A stretch of 64,000 nucleotides of DNA from an uncultured Gammaproteobacteria bacterium (GCA_913048385.1 CAJWVZ010000004.1:114597-178596), one strand, 5' to 3'. Numbered from the stretch's first letter, positions 8,827 to 18,695 are shown. Notes: a model not told the origin generated them from the letters alone. A program made the numbers and translations.

Positions 8827-9411
8827 TTATCCTATTTCTGCGGCGCGCATGACGCCATCGAGGTAAGAGTCATATGATCCGCAGCGGCATATGTTGCCAG
8901 ACAGACCCCATCGTGCCTCCTCTCTTGTCGGATTCGGGTTAGCACGAAGTAATGCAACAGCGGACATAATTTGCCCAGGGGTGCAGTACCCGCACTGTGG
9001 CGAAAGCTCCTCCACAAAAGCTTGTTGCACAGGATGCAACTCACCGTTAGCTGACTCTAAACCTTCTACAGTTTCAACCTTCGATCCTTTAACAGAGTGT
9101 GTTAACACTGAGCAGGCGTAAGTACCGATATCGTCCACAACAACGGTGCAAGCACCGCACTCTCCTCGGTTGCATCCAAGCTTAGTGCCGGTAAGACCTA
9201 GCTTGTAGCGCAGTGTCGATGCAAGAGTCTCCTGAGGAGCTACGTCCACAGTCCTTGTTTGTCCATTAACGTTAAGCCTGACTAGTCTTTCGACAGCACC
9301 TGGGGGGCGCGATGCACCGTTTGCAGCGTACCAAAGCGATGTCGAAGTTGCCGCAGCTCCCGAGGCAATAACACCCTTTATAAAACGTCTTCGAGTAAGG
9401 TTTAATTTCAC
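8827..9411 (-). CDS. Tat-exported 2Fe-2S subunit of molybdenum hydroxylase (PaoA-like)
   Basis: The 194-residue protein opens with a twin-arginine signal (RRRFIKG, residues 7-13, then an Ala-rich hydrophobic stretch). The complex is therefore expected in the periplasm. Two [2Fe-2S] clusters are evident. The plant-ferredoxin-type domain has Cys80, Cys85, Cys88 and Cys100 (CNRGECGAC). The helical domain has Cys140, Cys143, Cys175 and Cys177 (CGYCTPG, ICRCG). This matches PaoA/YagT and IorA-type subunits. The frame begins with GTG; a GGAGG lies 12 bases upstream, a somewhat long spacing. It is the first gene of the leftward operon Fe-S, Mo, FAD, cytochrome b, unknown, PLP enzyme. A Fur-box-like sequence lies 92 bp upstream. 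Confidence 0.9.
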   Translation of the reverse strand: MKLNLTRRRFIKGVIASGAAATSTSLWYAANGASRPPGAVERLVRLNVNGQTRTVDVAPQETLASTLRYKLGLTGTKLGCNRGECGACTVVVDDIGTYACSVLTHSVKGSKVETVEGLESANGELHPVQQAFVEELSPQCGYCTPGQIMSAVALLRANPNPTREEARWGLSGNICRCGSYDSYLDGVMRAAEIG

Positions 9412-9502
9412 GATTTACATTCGCCTCCATTTTTTTTATTGCGTTGCACCGGTTTGGGTCAAGTTACAGAGCAGTGCCTAAAACTTTTTCTAAAAATCTG
9501 TT

Positions 9503-9521
9503 GATAATGATTCTCATTTGC
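9503..9521 (-). promoter_or_regulatory. Fur box upstream of the molybdenum hydroxylase operon
   Basis: The sequence GATAATGATTCTCATTTGC matches the 19-bp Fur consensus at about 15 positions and contains the common core GATAATGATTCTCATT. It lies about 92 bp before the GTG of the Fe-S subunit gene and about 590 bp before gltB, so the leftward operon is the likelier target. Iron control would make sense for an enzyme complex with two 2Fe-2S clusters, one 4Fe-4S cluster and haem, but binding is untested. Confidence 0.55.
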
Positions 9522-9664
9522 ATTATGCTGTTGTTATATGTCACAGGCTTAATTGTTATTTCTACCTCTTGTATCGGCAGAATGGTGGAAACGATAATGC
9601 GTGCTCGAATCACAGAATTCAGATTAAAGCACTCCTGCATATATAGCAAGCGGCTCAGACACTG

Positions 9665-9910
9665 TTACTCTCGCGAAAACCGCTCCTCACTGTTAATTTC
9701 ATCTGACACACCAAACCTTTGGTAATAATTATAACCTGGATAATCAAATTCGATTGTTTCAACATTATTTTTTGAGAACTGATACATCCGAAAATTGCTG
9801 TCAAATGAACTAATACGGATGAGAAGACCTCGAGCGATAATTATTGACATTATATTGTCATAAATTGTGAACAGCCGAACCTGTTTCCCCGTAATCTTGA
9901 CTTTAAACAT
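9665..9910 (-). CDS. doubtful small ORF, 81 residues
   Basis: The frame encodes a basic, aromatic-rich peptide with alternating hydrophobic residues (for example FKVKITGKQVRLF) and a Tyr-rich FDYPGYNYYQRFGV segment. Its residue mix looks more natural than that of the neighbouring random frames. However, there is no Shine-Dalgarno sequence before the ATG, no recognised family and no operon partner. It could be a relic gene or chance. Treat it as a candidate only. Confidence 0.25.
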   Translation of the reverse strand: MFKVKITGKQVRLFTIYDNIMSIIIARGLLIRISSFDSNFRMYQFSKNNVETIEFDYPGYNYYQRFGVSDEINSEERFSRE

Positions 9911-10107
9911 TGCAATGTTATTGTTAGAGGCCGTTTTTTCTTTTGCTTCAACCTATGAATAGTCGAAAAGCGTGGTCTGGATAGCCGTTCTTTAAGATCG
10001 CCGTTTATCCTATTATAGAACGTATTACCTCTGTAACCGATCAAATAAGGTTGGGGCTTTAACTGCGGAAGCAATTCCTAGCTTGTGTCTGCAACCCGTA
10101 TGAGTAA

Positions 10108-13100
10108 ATGGAAATGAGCAAAAAAAATCACATGCCTCTAAAATTTGGCTTCCCAGAAAAAATTGGATTATATGACCCCGCAATGGAAAAAGACTCGTGT
10201 GGGGTCGGATTTGTCGCTCACATTAAAGGAAAGCCAAGTCACCAAATAATGCTCGACGCTTATCACCTTAATTCTCGCATGGATCACAGAGGGGGTTGTG
10301 GATTCGAGGCAAATACCGGCGATGGCGCAGGTATCTTAATGGCTCTTCCTCACCAATTTTTAAAGAAAATTGCAACTGAACTCTTCAAAAAACCTCTCCC
10401 TGAGGCTGGAAAATTTGCAGTTGGAAACATTTTTCTGCCTCAGCTAAAAGAAGAGCAAAATAAGTGTCAAACTGTCATTGAGCAAATTATTTCCGAAGAG
10501 GGCCAAGAGCTAATCGGCTGGCGAGACGTACCAACAGATCCAAGAGGAGCGAACATCGGCCCTGCCGCGCTAACAGCACAACCAAAAATAATTCAACTTT
10601 TCGTCAGCTCAGCTGGGCACTTAACTCAGCAGGAATTTGAAAGAAAACTTTACATTATTCGAAAACGTTTTAGCAACAAACTGCGAACCGATAAGAGTCT
10701 TAAAGAAGCTAAGCTGTTATATGCGTGCAGCCTCTCTTCAAAAATTATTGTATACAAGGGTATGCTCACGCCCGGTCAACTCTTCCCATTTTTCCCGGAC
10801 TTAATGGACCGTTCATTTCAAACTCATCTTGCTATGGTGCACTCTCGATTTAGTACCAACACCTTCCCGTCTTGGGATAGAGCGCAACCAAACAGGTTTA
10901 TGAGCCATAATGGGGAAATTAATACTTTAAGAGGCAACGTCAACGCTATGATTGCTCGGCAAGGCCAAGCAAAAACCTTGGTATATGGAGATAGGCTCTC
11001 CAACCTATTTCCGATAATAGAATCCGATTGCTCAGATTCAGGATGTTTTGATTCAGTTCTCGAATTTATGATTATGTCTGGAAGATCGTTGCAAGAATCA
11101 ATGATGATGATGATTCCAGAAGCTTGGCAAGCTAATCCAGAAATGGATCCAAAAAAACGAGATTTTTATGAATTTAATTCTGCTGTTATGGAACCTTGGG
11201 ATGGACCTGCGTCGATTGTGTTTACAGATGGTGATCAGTTAGGCGCTGTTCTCGATCGAAACGGTTTACGACCAAGCCGATATTACGTTACAACGGACGA
11301 CCGGGTAATCATGGCATCCGAAGTAGGCGTTGTCCCAGTTGACCCTGCCGATATTCTTCTGAAAGGACGCCTTCAACCAGGGAAAATGTTTTTATTGGAT
11401 TTTGAACAGGGCAGACTAATTCCAGACGCAGAAATTAAGCAATCTGTTAGTGAGCAAAACCCCTATGGAGAATGGCTAGAGGCAGAGAAAGTTACTTTAT
11501 CTAGCATTTCTTCAAAAAACCCAGGCCAGTCTCTCGGTTCGGATACCGAGGATCTGATTAAAAGAATGCGTTCATTTGGTTACACCACGGAAACTATGCA
11601 ATTTATGTTGATACCTCTGATTACAGAGGCGAGAGACCCCCTCGGTTCAATGGGTAATGACTCCGCGTTAGCATGCCTTTCCGACAAACCTCGAATGATT
11701 TATGACTACTTTAAGCAACTTTTTGCGCAGGTTACAAATCCCCCCATCGACTCTATTCGTGAAGAAGTAGTGATGTCACTGGAATATTTTATTGGTCCTG
11801 AGGGCAACATGTTGGAGACAACCCCTGACCAAGCAAAAAGATTGAGTCTTTCGCACCCAATACTATCTAACGCCCAACTCGAGGCTATCCGTCTTATTGA
11901 AAATGGCAACTTAACATCCCAAACAATTGATCTCACTTTCGAAACAACTGATCCCAATGGCTTCATGAACACCTTAGACAGAATTTGTGATGAAGCAGAT
12001 TCTGCAATTGATCAAAAAGCAGGAATTATTATTTTAAGCGATCGGGCCACATCTCAGACACGCGTACCGATAAGCGCACTGCTCGCTTGCGGCACTGTCC
12101 ATCATCACTTAACCAAATCTCAAAAACGAGCAAGCATCGGTATTGTAATCGAAACAGGCGAGGCCAGAGAAGTACATCACCACTGCTTATTGATAGGGTA
12201 TGGCGCAGACGCGATCAATCCTTACCTTGCTCTTGAATCCTTATGGCAAGCTAGTAACGACGGCTTAATAAGTAAAAATGCAGAAACAGAAGAAAAGCTA
12301 GTTGTAAGCTATAAGAAAAGTATTGCAAAAGGAATGCTAAAAGTTATGGCCAAGATGGGGATCTCAACTCTTCAGTCTTACAAAGGTGCACAAATTTTTG
12401 AAGCAGTAGGGCTTGCCGAGGATATCATCTCTCGTTGCTTCACAGGTACCGCTAGTCGTGTACAAGGAGTGAACTTCCCTACGCTTATTGAGGAAACTTT
12501 TCGACGTCACGCATTAGGATTTCCAGCACAAGAAAATAAGTTAATACCAACCCTCAGTAATCCAGGTGATTTTCATTGGCGGACTGGTGGAGATGCGCAC
12601 ATGTGGAATCCTGATTCCATATTTAACTTACAAATTGCAGCAAGAAATAAAAGCACAGAGGCTTACGATGCTTTTGCTAAACACACGAATGAAGATAGTA
12701 CCCGTCGATGCACATTGAGAGGGCTGCTCGATTTTAAAGTCGATTTACAATCCGCTATCCCAATTGAGGAAGTTGAACCCGCTAGCGAAATAGTGAAACG
12801 GTTTGCTACTGGCGCGATGAGCCTTGGCTCAATTTCGCAAGAAAGTCACGAGGCTCTCGCAGTAGCAATGAATAGAATAGGAGGGAAGTCGAATACTGGC
12901 GAAGGCGGTGAAGACCCTTATAGATTTCAAGCAATGGATAATGGCGACTCAAAACGGTCAGCAATTAAACAAGTGGCCTCCGGGCGCTTTGGAGTAACCG
13001 CTTGGTACCTTACAAACGCCGACGAACTGCAAATTAAGATAGCTCAAGGAGCTAAGCCAGGAGAAGGTGGAGAACTTCCTGGAGGAAAAGTTGACGAATA

Positions 13101-14679
13101 TATCGCCAGCATACGTCATTCCACTCCAGGTGTTGGCCTGATAAGCCCACCTCCTCATCATGATATTTATTCAATTGAAGACATAGCTCAGCTCATCCAT
13201 GATTTAAAAAACGCCAATCGCGACGCAAGGATAAGTGTAAAGCTTGTATCTGAAATTGGTGTCGGAACTATTGCGGCCGGGGTAACAAAGGCTAAGACTG
13301 ATCATTTGGTTATTTCTGGTCATGATGGCGGCACCGGAGCATCGCCCTTGACCTCTATAAAACATGCGGGATTACCATGGGAATTAGGTTTAGCGGAAAC
13401 GCACCAAACCTTGGTGATGAATAATTTGCGGTCTCGCGTGACACTTCAAACGGACGGCCAACTTAAAACAGGTCGAGATATCGCAATTGCTGCGATCCTT
13501 GGCGCGGAAGAATTTGGATTTTCTACCGCACCTCTGATCTCAATGGGTTGCATCATGATGCGCAAATGTCACTTAAATACTTGTCCGGTGGGTATCGCAA
13601 CACAAGACCCAGAACTTCGCAAAAAGTTTAAAGGTAAACCCGAGCATGTGACCAATTATCTGTTTATGGTAGCTGAGGAACTTAGAGGAATAATGGCTAG
13701 CTTAGGTATTTCTTTTGTCAAAGATATGATTGGTCGAGTTGACCTGCTTAATTCGAACAAAGCCCTAAAGCATTGGAAAGCCGACGGCTTAGATCTATCA
13801 CCAATTCTTGAACCTGCTAAGGTGATTTTTGAAAATACAGGATTTTACAAGACTATAGATCAAGATCACGGCTTAGAAAAAGCCTTAGACAATAAACTGA
13901 TAAAGGAAGCAAAAGAAGCCATAAAGAATGGCACTAAAGTTTTTATAACTACTGAAATAATCAACACCAATCGGGTCGTCGGAACAATGCTATCCAATGA
14001 AGTAACAAAACGTTGGAAAGCAGCGATGCTACCTCACGATACCATCAATATTTCACTAAAAGGCTCTGCCGGACAAAGTTTTGGAGCCTGGCTTGCTAAA
14101 GGTATTACTCTAACTTTAGAAGGCGACGCCAATGATTTTGTTGGGAAAGGTTTGTCGGGCGGGAAAATAATAATTTATCCACCTAAAACTAGTACATTCA
14201 AAGCCGAAGAAAATGTAATTGCCGGAAACGTCAATCTGTATGGGGCTACGGGTGGATTCGCGTTTATACGAGGAATAGTTGCTGAGAGATTTGCGGTACG
14301 CAATAGTGGCGCTACCGCAGTGGTCGAAGGAGTCGGTGATCATGGTTGTGAATATATGACTGGAGGAACCGTTGTTATTCTCGGCGATACCGGCCGTAAT
14401 TTTGGAGCTGGAATGAGTGGTGGGGTTGCATATGTTTATGACCCAACGCGAAAATTTAAAAATATGTGCAATATGGATACTTTTTTACTCGAACAAGTTG
14501 AAAACCTCGAAGACGCTAAAAATTTGTTTGATTTAATAAAGAGCCATTCTGACCACACAGGCTCACCAGTTGCATCAGCTATTTTAAACAATTGGGAACC
14601 AACGCTTAAGCACTTCGTAAAAGTAATGCCTACTGATTACAAACGGGTATTGGCTGAAAGAATTTCAAAAGTTGCTTAG
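10108..14679 (+). CDS. gltB: glutamate synthase (NADPH) large subunit
   Basis: The 1523-residue product has the full glutamate synthase large-chain layout. A short propeptide precedes Cys31 in DSCGVGF, which becomes the N-terminal nucleophile of the class II glutaminase domain. Next come the central domain, the FMN-binding synthase domain (GEGGEDPYRF, SVKLVSEIGVGTIAAGV, GHDGGTGASP) and the [3Fe-4S] cysteines in CIMMRKCHLNTC. The C-terminal GXGXG beta-helix contains GLSGGKIIIYP and GMSGGVAYVYD. It transfers the amide nitrogen of glutamine to 2-oxoglutarate, giving two glutamates, in the cytoplasm with GltD. Two ATGs lie close together (10108 and 10114) and no clear Shine-Dalgarno decides between them. 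gltD follows after 73 bp. Confidence 0.97.
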   Translation: MEMSKKNHMPLKFGFPEKIGLYDPAMEKDSCGVGFVAHIKGKPSHQIMLDAYHLNSRMDHRGGCGFEANTGDGAGILMALPHQFLKKIATELFKKPLPEAGKFAVGNIFLPQLKEEQNKCQTVIEQIISEEGQELIGWRDVPTDPRGANIGPAALTAQPKIIQLFVSSAGHLTQQEFERKLYIIRKRFSNKLRTDKSLKEAKLLYACSLSSKIIVYKGMLTPGQLFPFFPDLMDRSFQTHLAMVHSRFSTNTFPSWDRAQPNRFMSHNGEINTLRGNVNAMIARQGQAKTLVYGDRLSNLFPIIESDCSDSGCFDSVLEFMIMSGRSLQESMMMMIPEAWQANPEMDPKKRDFYEFNSAVMEPWDGPASIVFTDGDQLGAVLDRNGLRPSRYYVTTDDRVIMASEVGVVPVDPADILLKGRLQPGKMFLLDFEQGRLIPDAEIKQSVSEQNPYGEWLEAEKVTLSSISSKNPGQSLGSDTEDLIKRMRSFGYTTETMQFMLIPLITEARDPLGSMGNDSALACLSDKPRMIYDYFKQLFAQVTNPPIDSIREEVVMSLEYFIGPEGNMLETTPDQAKRLSLSHPILSNAQLEAIRLIENGNLTSQTIDLTFETTDPNGFMNTLDRICDEADSAIDQKAGIIILSDRATSQTRVPISALLACGTVHHHLTKSQKRASIGIVIETGEAREVHHHCLLIGYGADAINPYLALESLWQASNDGLISKNAETEEKLVVSYKKSIAKGMLKVMAKMGISTLQSYKGAQIFEAVGLAEDIISRCFTGTASRVQGVNFPTLIEETFRRHALGFPAQENKLIPTLSNPGDFHWRTGGDAHMWNPDSIFNLQIAARNKSTEAYDAFAKHTNEDSTRRCTLRGLLDFKVDLQSAIPIEEVEPASEIVKRFATGAMSLGSISQESHEALAVAMNRIGGKSNTGEGGEDPYRFQAMDNGDSKRSAIKQVASGRFGVTAWYLTNADELQIKIAQGAKPGEGGELPGGKVDEYIASIRHSTPGVGLISPPPHHDIYSIEDIAQLIHDLKNANRDARISVKLVSEIGVGTIAAGVTKAKTDHLVISGHDGGTGASPLTSIKHAGLPWELGLAETHQTLVMNNLRSRVTLQTDGQLKTGRDIAIAAILGAEEFGFSTAPLISMGCIMMRKCHLNTCPVGIATQDPELRKKFKGKPEHVTNYLFMVAEELRGIMASLGISFVKDMIGRVDLLNSNKALKHWKADGLDLSPILEPAKVIFENTGFYKTIDQDHGLEKALDNKLIKEAKEAIKNGTKVFITTEIINTNRVVGTMLSNEVTKRWKAAMLPHDTINISLKGSAGQSFGAWLAKGITLTLEGDANDFVGKGLSGGKIIIYPPKTSTFKAEENVIAGNVNLYGATGGFAFIRGIVAERFAVRNSGATAVVEGVGDHGCEYMTGGTVVILGDTGRNFGAGMSGGVAYVYDPTRKFKNMCNMDTFLLEQVENLEDAKNLFDLIKSHSDHTGSPVASAILNNWEPTLKHFVKVMPTDYKRVLAERISKVA

Positions 14680-14752
14680 TAATATATGATTAGTTGCAAG
14701 AACTAAATATTCTTAAGAATTATTATTCATAGTATTTGGGTTAGGAAAAAGA

Positions 14753-16192
14753 ATGGGAAAGCCAACCGGATTTAAAGAATTTACTCGCCAAACGGTGCCT
14801 TATCGCAACGCGGCCGAACGCCTTATTGACTATAAGGAGATCTATACCCCTCACGACGATGAAAAATTGAGCTTACAGGGAGCGAGATGCATGGATTGTG
14901 GGGTGCCATTCTGTCAATCTGACAACGGTTGTCCTGTTTACAACCTAATACCTGAATGGAACGATCTTATTTATAACGAACGATGGGAAGAGGCGCTTGA
15001 GCGGCTGCACAAAACTAATAATTTCCCCGAGTTTACAGGGAGAGTATGCCCAGCACCATGCGAGGGAGCTTGCGTGCTAGGGGTTAATGACCCAGCGGTA
15101 ACGATAAAAAATATTGAGTGTTCCATCATTGATAAAGGGTTTGAAGAAGGCTGGGTTGTTGCTAAACCTCCCAGTAAACGTAGCGGGAAAAATATCGCCA
15201 TTGTCGGATCCGGGCCTGCTGGGTTAGCTGCTGCTGCTCAGCTTAACCAAGCTGGCCATACAATCACAGTTTACGAACGTGATGATCGAATTGGCGGACT
15301 CCTCATGTATGGAATTCCAAACATGAAGCTTGAAAAGAATATTGTTGATAGACGTGTGGAGATTTTAAAAGAAGAAGGAATAGCATTTTTAACAAATTCA
15401 GACGTCGGCGGCGACGGAAAAAACAGCGTGGAACTCACTCAACTTTTGAGTCAAAGCGATGCTCTTCTGCTTGCAACAGGCGCTACAACTCCACGAAATT
15501 TAAATATTCCCAATAGAGATGGCGAAGGTATTTATTTTGCGATGGATTTTTTGGCGAAAAATACTCAAAGTCTCCTCGACTCCAATTTGGAAAATAAGAA
15601 CTACATTTCAGCTGAAAATAAAAAAGTCATCGTAATCGGTGGTGGGGATACCGGTACAGACTGTATCGGTACCTCGCTAAGACACGGATGCCAATCGCTG
15701 GTAAATTTCGAAATAATGGAAAAGCCCCCCCTCGAGAGGTCTTCGGACAACCCTTGGCCCTTGTGGCCAAAAATTTATAGAGTGGATTATGGTCATGAAG
15801 AATCCATGGAGAAATTCGGAACCGATCCAAGGGTCTATTCAATTTCGGGCAAGGAATTCGTGCGAGATGAGAATGGGAAATTACTCGGTATTAACACCGT
15901 AAAAGTTGATGAGAATTTTAACGAAATTGCCGACACCGTCGAGTTCTGGGAAGCAGATTTGATACTTCTTTCTATGGGATTTCTGGGTCCAGAACACTAC
16001 GTTAGCTCAAAGGTTAATTTAGAAATCGATGGTCGTTCCAATTATAAAGCTGATTACAAAAATTTTAAAACAAATGTTAACAAGGTATTTGTCGCCGGCG
16101 ATTGCAGGCGCGGGCAATCTCTCGTTGTAAGGGCAATAGACGAAGGACGCTTAGTCGCAGAACGTATAGACAAGTTTTTAAATGTTGGTTAG
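14753..16192 (+). CDS. gltD: glutamate synthase (NADPH) small subunit
   Basis: The 479-residue protein is the NADPH-oxidising beta subunit. Its N-terminal part has cysteines in CMDCGVPFC and GCPVYN (46, 49, 54, 60) and a second group in CPAPCEGAC near residue 100, which ligate two [4Fe-4S] clusters. FAD binds at AIVGSGPAGLAAAAQL and NADPH at VIVIGGGDTGTDC. The C-terminal VFVAGDCRRGQSLVV completes the FAD site. Electrons pass from NADPH via FAD and Fe-S to GltB. The ATG at 14753 is preceded by AGGA. It ends 9 bp before the convergent zinc-ribbon gene, with no obvious hairpin terminator between them. Confidence 0.97.
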   Translation: MGKPTGFKEFTRQTVPYRNAAERLIDYKEIYTPHDDEKLSLQGARCMDCGVPFCQSDNGCPVYNLIPEWNDLIYNERWEEALERLHKTNNFPEFTGRVCPAPCEGACVLGVNDPAVTIKNIECSIIDKGFEEGWVVAKPPSKRSGKNIAIVGSGPAGLAAAAQLNQAGHTITVYERDDRIGGLLMYGIPNMKLEKNIVDRRVEILKEEGIAFLTNSDVGGDGKNSVELTQLLSQSDALLLATGATTPRNLNIPNRDGEGIYFAMDFLAKNTQSLLDSNLENKNYISAENKKVIVIGGGDTGTDCIGTSLRHGCQSLVNFEIMEKPPLERSSDNPWPLWPKIYRVDYGHEESMEKFGTDPRVYSISGKEFVRDENGKLLGINTVKVDENFNEIADTVEFWEADLILLSMGFLGPEHYVSSKVNLEIDGRSNYKADYKNFKTNVNKVFVAGDCRRGQSLVVRAIDEGRLVAERIDKFLNVG

Positions 16193-16201
16193 ATTTAAGA
16201 C

Positions 16202-16492
16202 CTATCCCCTGCCAGCACCGCAGTGAACGCACCTTTTTGAGAATAAGTTTAACAAAATTGTTTTGACGAAAAATTGTTCTTTGCAACGTGGGCATCGCCG
16301 TCGAACCATATCAATCCCAAAAAAGACATACAACCCTATGTAGACCCACATTAAGGTATTAACATCTTTGCCACTCATAAGGAGAAACCAAACAGCGCTA
16401 ACATAAATCGGAAAAGTCAAAAAACATACGATAAGACGCGCTCTGGAACGTAGAATAGTTTCTATTTTTTTTGACAGTTCGGCTTCACTCAA
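16202..16492 (-). CDS. small two-helix membrane protein with C-terminal zinc ribbon
   Basis: The 96-residue product has two hydrophobic helices (about residues 18-38 and 46-62) followed by a basic linker and a CPRC ... CVHCG pair, which forms a likely four-cysteine zinc ribbon on the cytoplasmic side. I know of no assigned function for this arrangement. The start is a TTG with AAAGGA seven bases upstream; no ATG precedes the first helix. The gene converges on gltD and lies downstream of the ABC exporter gene on the opposite side. It looks like a standalone housekeeping-type membrane protein. Confidence 0.65.
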   Translation of the reverse strand: MSEAELSKKIETILRSRARLIVCFLTFPIYVSAVWFLLMSGKDVNTLMWVYIGLYVFFGIDMVRRRCPRCKEQFFVKTILLNLFSKRCVHCGAGRG

Positions 16493-16567
16493 CTATGAAT
16501 CCTTTTAGGGTCAAGCCAATATTATCCCAACCGAAGTTCTCTGCTAAAAAACTCACCAATATTACAA

Positions 16568-18433
16568 TCATTGATACCCCAAAGCTTGTAGCTTGAACAA
16601 GTCGGCGTAATGCCCATTTAGGTTCAAAAGCTCAGAATGACTTCCACGCTCTATAACACGAGCTTTTTCGAGGACAATAATATGATCAGCTCGCCTAACT
16701 GTTGAGAACCGATGAGAAATAATAATCGAGATTTTGCTTTCAGTAAGCTCTGCGAAATGATTAAAAATTTCCGCTTCAGCTTTAGCATCAATGGCGGCTG
16801 TCGGTTCATCCAATATCAAAATATCTGCATTGCTGCGCATAAAAGCCCTGGATAAAGCAATTTTCTGCCATTGACCGCCTGAGAGCTCTTTCCCCTCCTT
16901 AAACCAAGTGCCTAATTGCGTTTCATATCCTTTAGGAAGGTCATTAACAAACGCTTCTGCCATTCCTTTGCGAGCGGCTATCTCGATCTCATTTTTATTT
17001 TGTAAATTATCTACATCACCAATCCCAATATTTTCACTAAGTAACAATTGATATCGAGCAAAATCTTGAAAAATAACACCGATTTTTTTTCTCAAAGCAC
17101 CTATATCCCACTCATTTATATCTAAACCATCAATAGTGATAATCCCCTCCGTTGGCACATACAAACGAGTTAATAGCTTGATCAAAGTAGTCTTGCCACT
17201 TCCATTCTCTCCAACTATGGCCAAACTGGTTCCAGCTGGGATGTGCAGATTTATTTTGTTTAGCGCTGGCGTCTCACTGCCGGGATAATAGAAGGTGACG
17301 TCTTCAAAACGAATACCATCATCGTAACTCGAGCCAACGACCTTAATCCCTCTTGGCACAGGCACTTCATGGTCAAGATATTCGGTTAAATTAGAAAGAT
17401 ATAAGTTATCCTCATACATTCCGTTGATCGAGGTCAAACTACTGGTAACTCCATTTTGTCCGAGACGAAACTGAGCAATGTACATAGTCATTTGCCCAAT
17501 AGAAATCAAACCCGCAATGGCTGAGAATCCGACCCATCCATATGCGAAATAAAACGCAATACTTGATACGGCCCCCAAACAAAACCCCCAGAAGCCGCGA
17601 CGCAGAACTAAGTCTTTATCTTCCGAAAAAATCTTGTGAAATATAGCGACATAACGCTTCAAAAAGAGCTTTCCTAACTGAAGTAACTTTACTTCTTTTA
17701 CACCGTCTTCTCGAGTTAACACCATTTCCAGATAAATCTGAACACGTCTCTCTGCAGAACGTTTTTTATTGACGCGAAAAGCCTCTCCAGCAAACTTTGC
17801 TTCTGCAATAAAAGCTGGGACACCGGCCATAAGAAGCAACAGAACAGCATAGGCAGAAAATTGGAATAACCAAACTCCAATAGTAATTAATGAGATTCCA
17901 TTCCGAATCAGATCAAACGTTTTAATAACTAAACTCAAGGGTCGACTTGAAGCTTCTCGCCGTGCTCGGACCAATTTATCGTAATATTCTGCGTCCTCAA
18001 AATGGGCTAATTCCAGAGTGAGAGCTTTTTCTAAGATTAAAACGTTTATCTTATTGCCTAACAAAACTCTTAAAATAGCCTGAGAAACTGTTCCGATTTG
18101 GTGAGCTCCGGCTAACAATAAAACCAACCCCGCCTCAAGCAATAGATAAAAAATAGCGTCAGCTCGTGCCTCAGCCAAAGCATTCTCTTCCGTAGACACC
18201 GAAAGCACCTCGGCGACCACATCAACGAACAGCCCGCCTACGAAAGCAATTGCTGCTGGAATCAAGCCGGAAATTAGTGTCGTAAAAGCCATAGCGATAG
18301 TTAACTTTGGGCTACTTTCCCAAACCAAACGCATTGCCATGCCACTGAAACGAAAAGCAGACAGGAAACGTAAAAACATATTTTCAGTGGGACTGCTTTT
18401 ATCCCCAAAACGATTTTGCAAAGATTTTTCCAA
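16568..18433 (-). CDS. ABC transporter, fused permease and ATPase (exporter type)
   Basis: The 621-residue half-transporter has an N-terminal membrane domain of about six helices (residues about 30-340) and a C-terminal nucleotide-binding domain. The Walker A GENGSGKTT lies near residue 406. The signature LSGGQ and the Walker B ILILDEPTAA lie near residues 515-540, followed by a switch His in IIISHRFS. It should work as a homodimeric exporter in the inner membrane; the substrate is not readable. The longest frame starts with TTG at 18433 and lacks a Shine-Dalgarno; an ATG at 18379 is an alternative start that leaves the membrane domain whole. No partner gene shares its strand nearby, so it is probably monocistronic. 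Confidence 0.88.
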   Translation of the reverse strand: MEKSLQNRFGDKSSPTENMFLRFLSAFRFSGMAMRLVWESSPKLTIAMAFTTLISGLIPAAIAFVGGLFVDVVAEVLSVSTEENALAEARADAIFYLLLEAGLVLLLAGAHQIGTVSQAILRVLLGNKINVLILEKALTLELAHFEDAEYYDKLVRARREASSRPLSLVIKTFDLIRNGISLITIGVWLFQFSAYAVLLLLMAGVPAFIAEAKFAGEAFRVNKKRSAERRVQIYLEMVLTREDGVKEVKLLQLGKLFLKRYVAIFHKIFSEDKDLVLRRGFWGFCLGAVSSIAFYFAYGWVGFSAIAGLISIGQMTMYIAQFRLGQNGVTSSLTSINGMYEDNLYLSNLTEYLDHEVPVPRGIKVVGSSYDDGIRFEDVTFYYPGSETPALNKINLHIPAGTSLAIVGENGSGKTTLIKLLTRLYVPTEGIITIDGLDINEWDIGALRKKIGVIFQDFARYQLLLSENIGIGDVDNLQNKNEIEIAARKGMAEAFVNDLPKGYETQLGTWFKEGKELSGGQWQKIALSRAFMRSNADILILDEPTAAIDAKAEAEIFNHFAELTESKISIIISHRFSTVRRADHIIVLEKARVIERGSHSELLNLNGHYADLFKLQALGYQ

Positions 18434-18695
18434 AAAAGGCGTGATATTAGATTCGTTAGTTTATACGAATGTATTGTAATCTAAAATAAGACAGCAACAT
18501 TTATGGCTGTAAACGGATAATTGACGCCAAAAATTGAATGTGCAAAATTCCAATGCGGGTATAAAAACTGCTTTTGCCTAATCAAATGACATGCAAAATA
18601 TAAGTTTGCAGACCATAGCATAATAATTGAAGGTCAGATGTTCTGGAGCCTCGAAAGGCATCCTATTAATCGATAAATCTCGAGTTATGTTGCGC

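Larger units (their letters stand above)
9412..10107. other. 696-bp intergenic region between divergent operons
   Basis: This AT-rich gap separates the leftward molybdenum hydroxylase operon from rightward gltB. It holds the Fur-like site at 9503-9521, and must contain promoters for both operons. I found no tRNA, terminator or strong structured RNA in it. Several short open frames cross it; only the one at 9665-9910 looks even weakly protein-like. The stretch 9911-10107 directly before gltB shows no obvious ribosome-binding site or operator. Confidence 0.5.
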
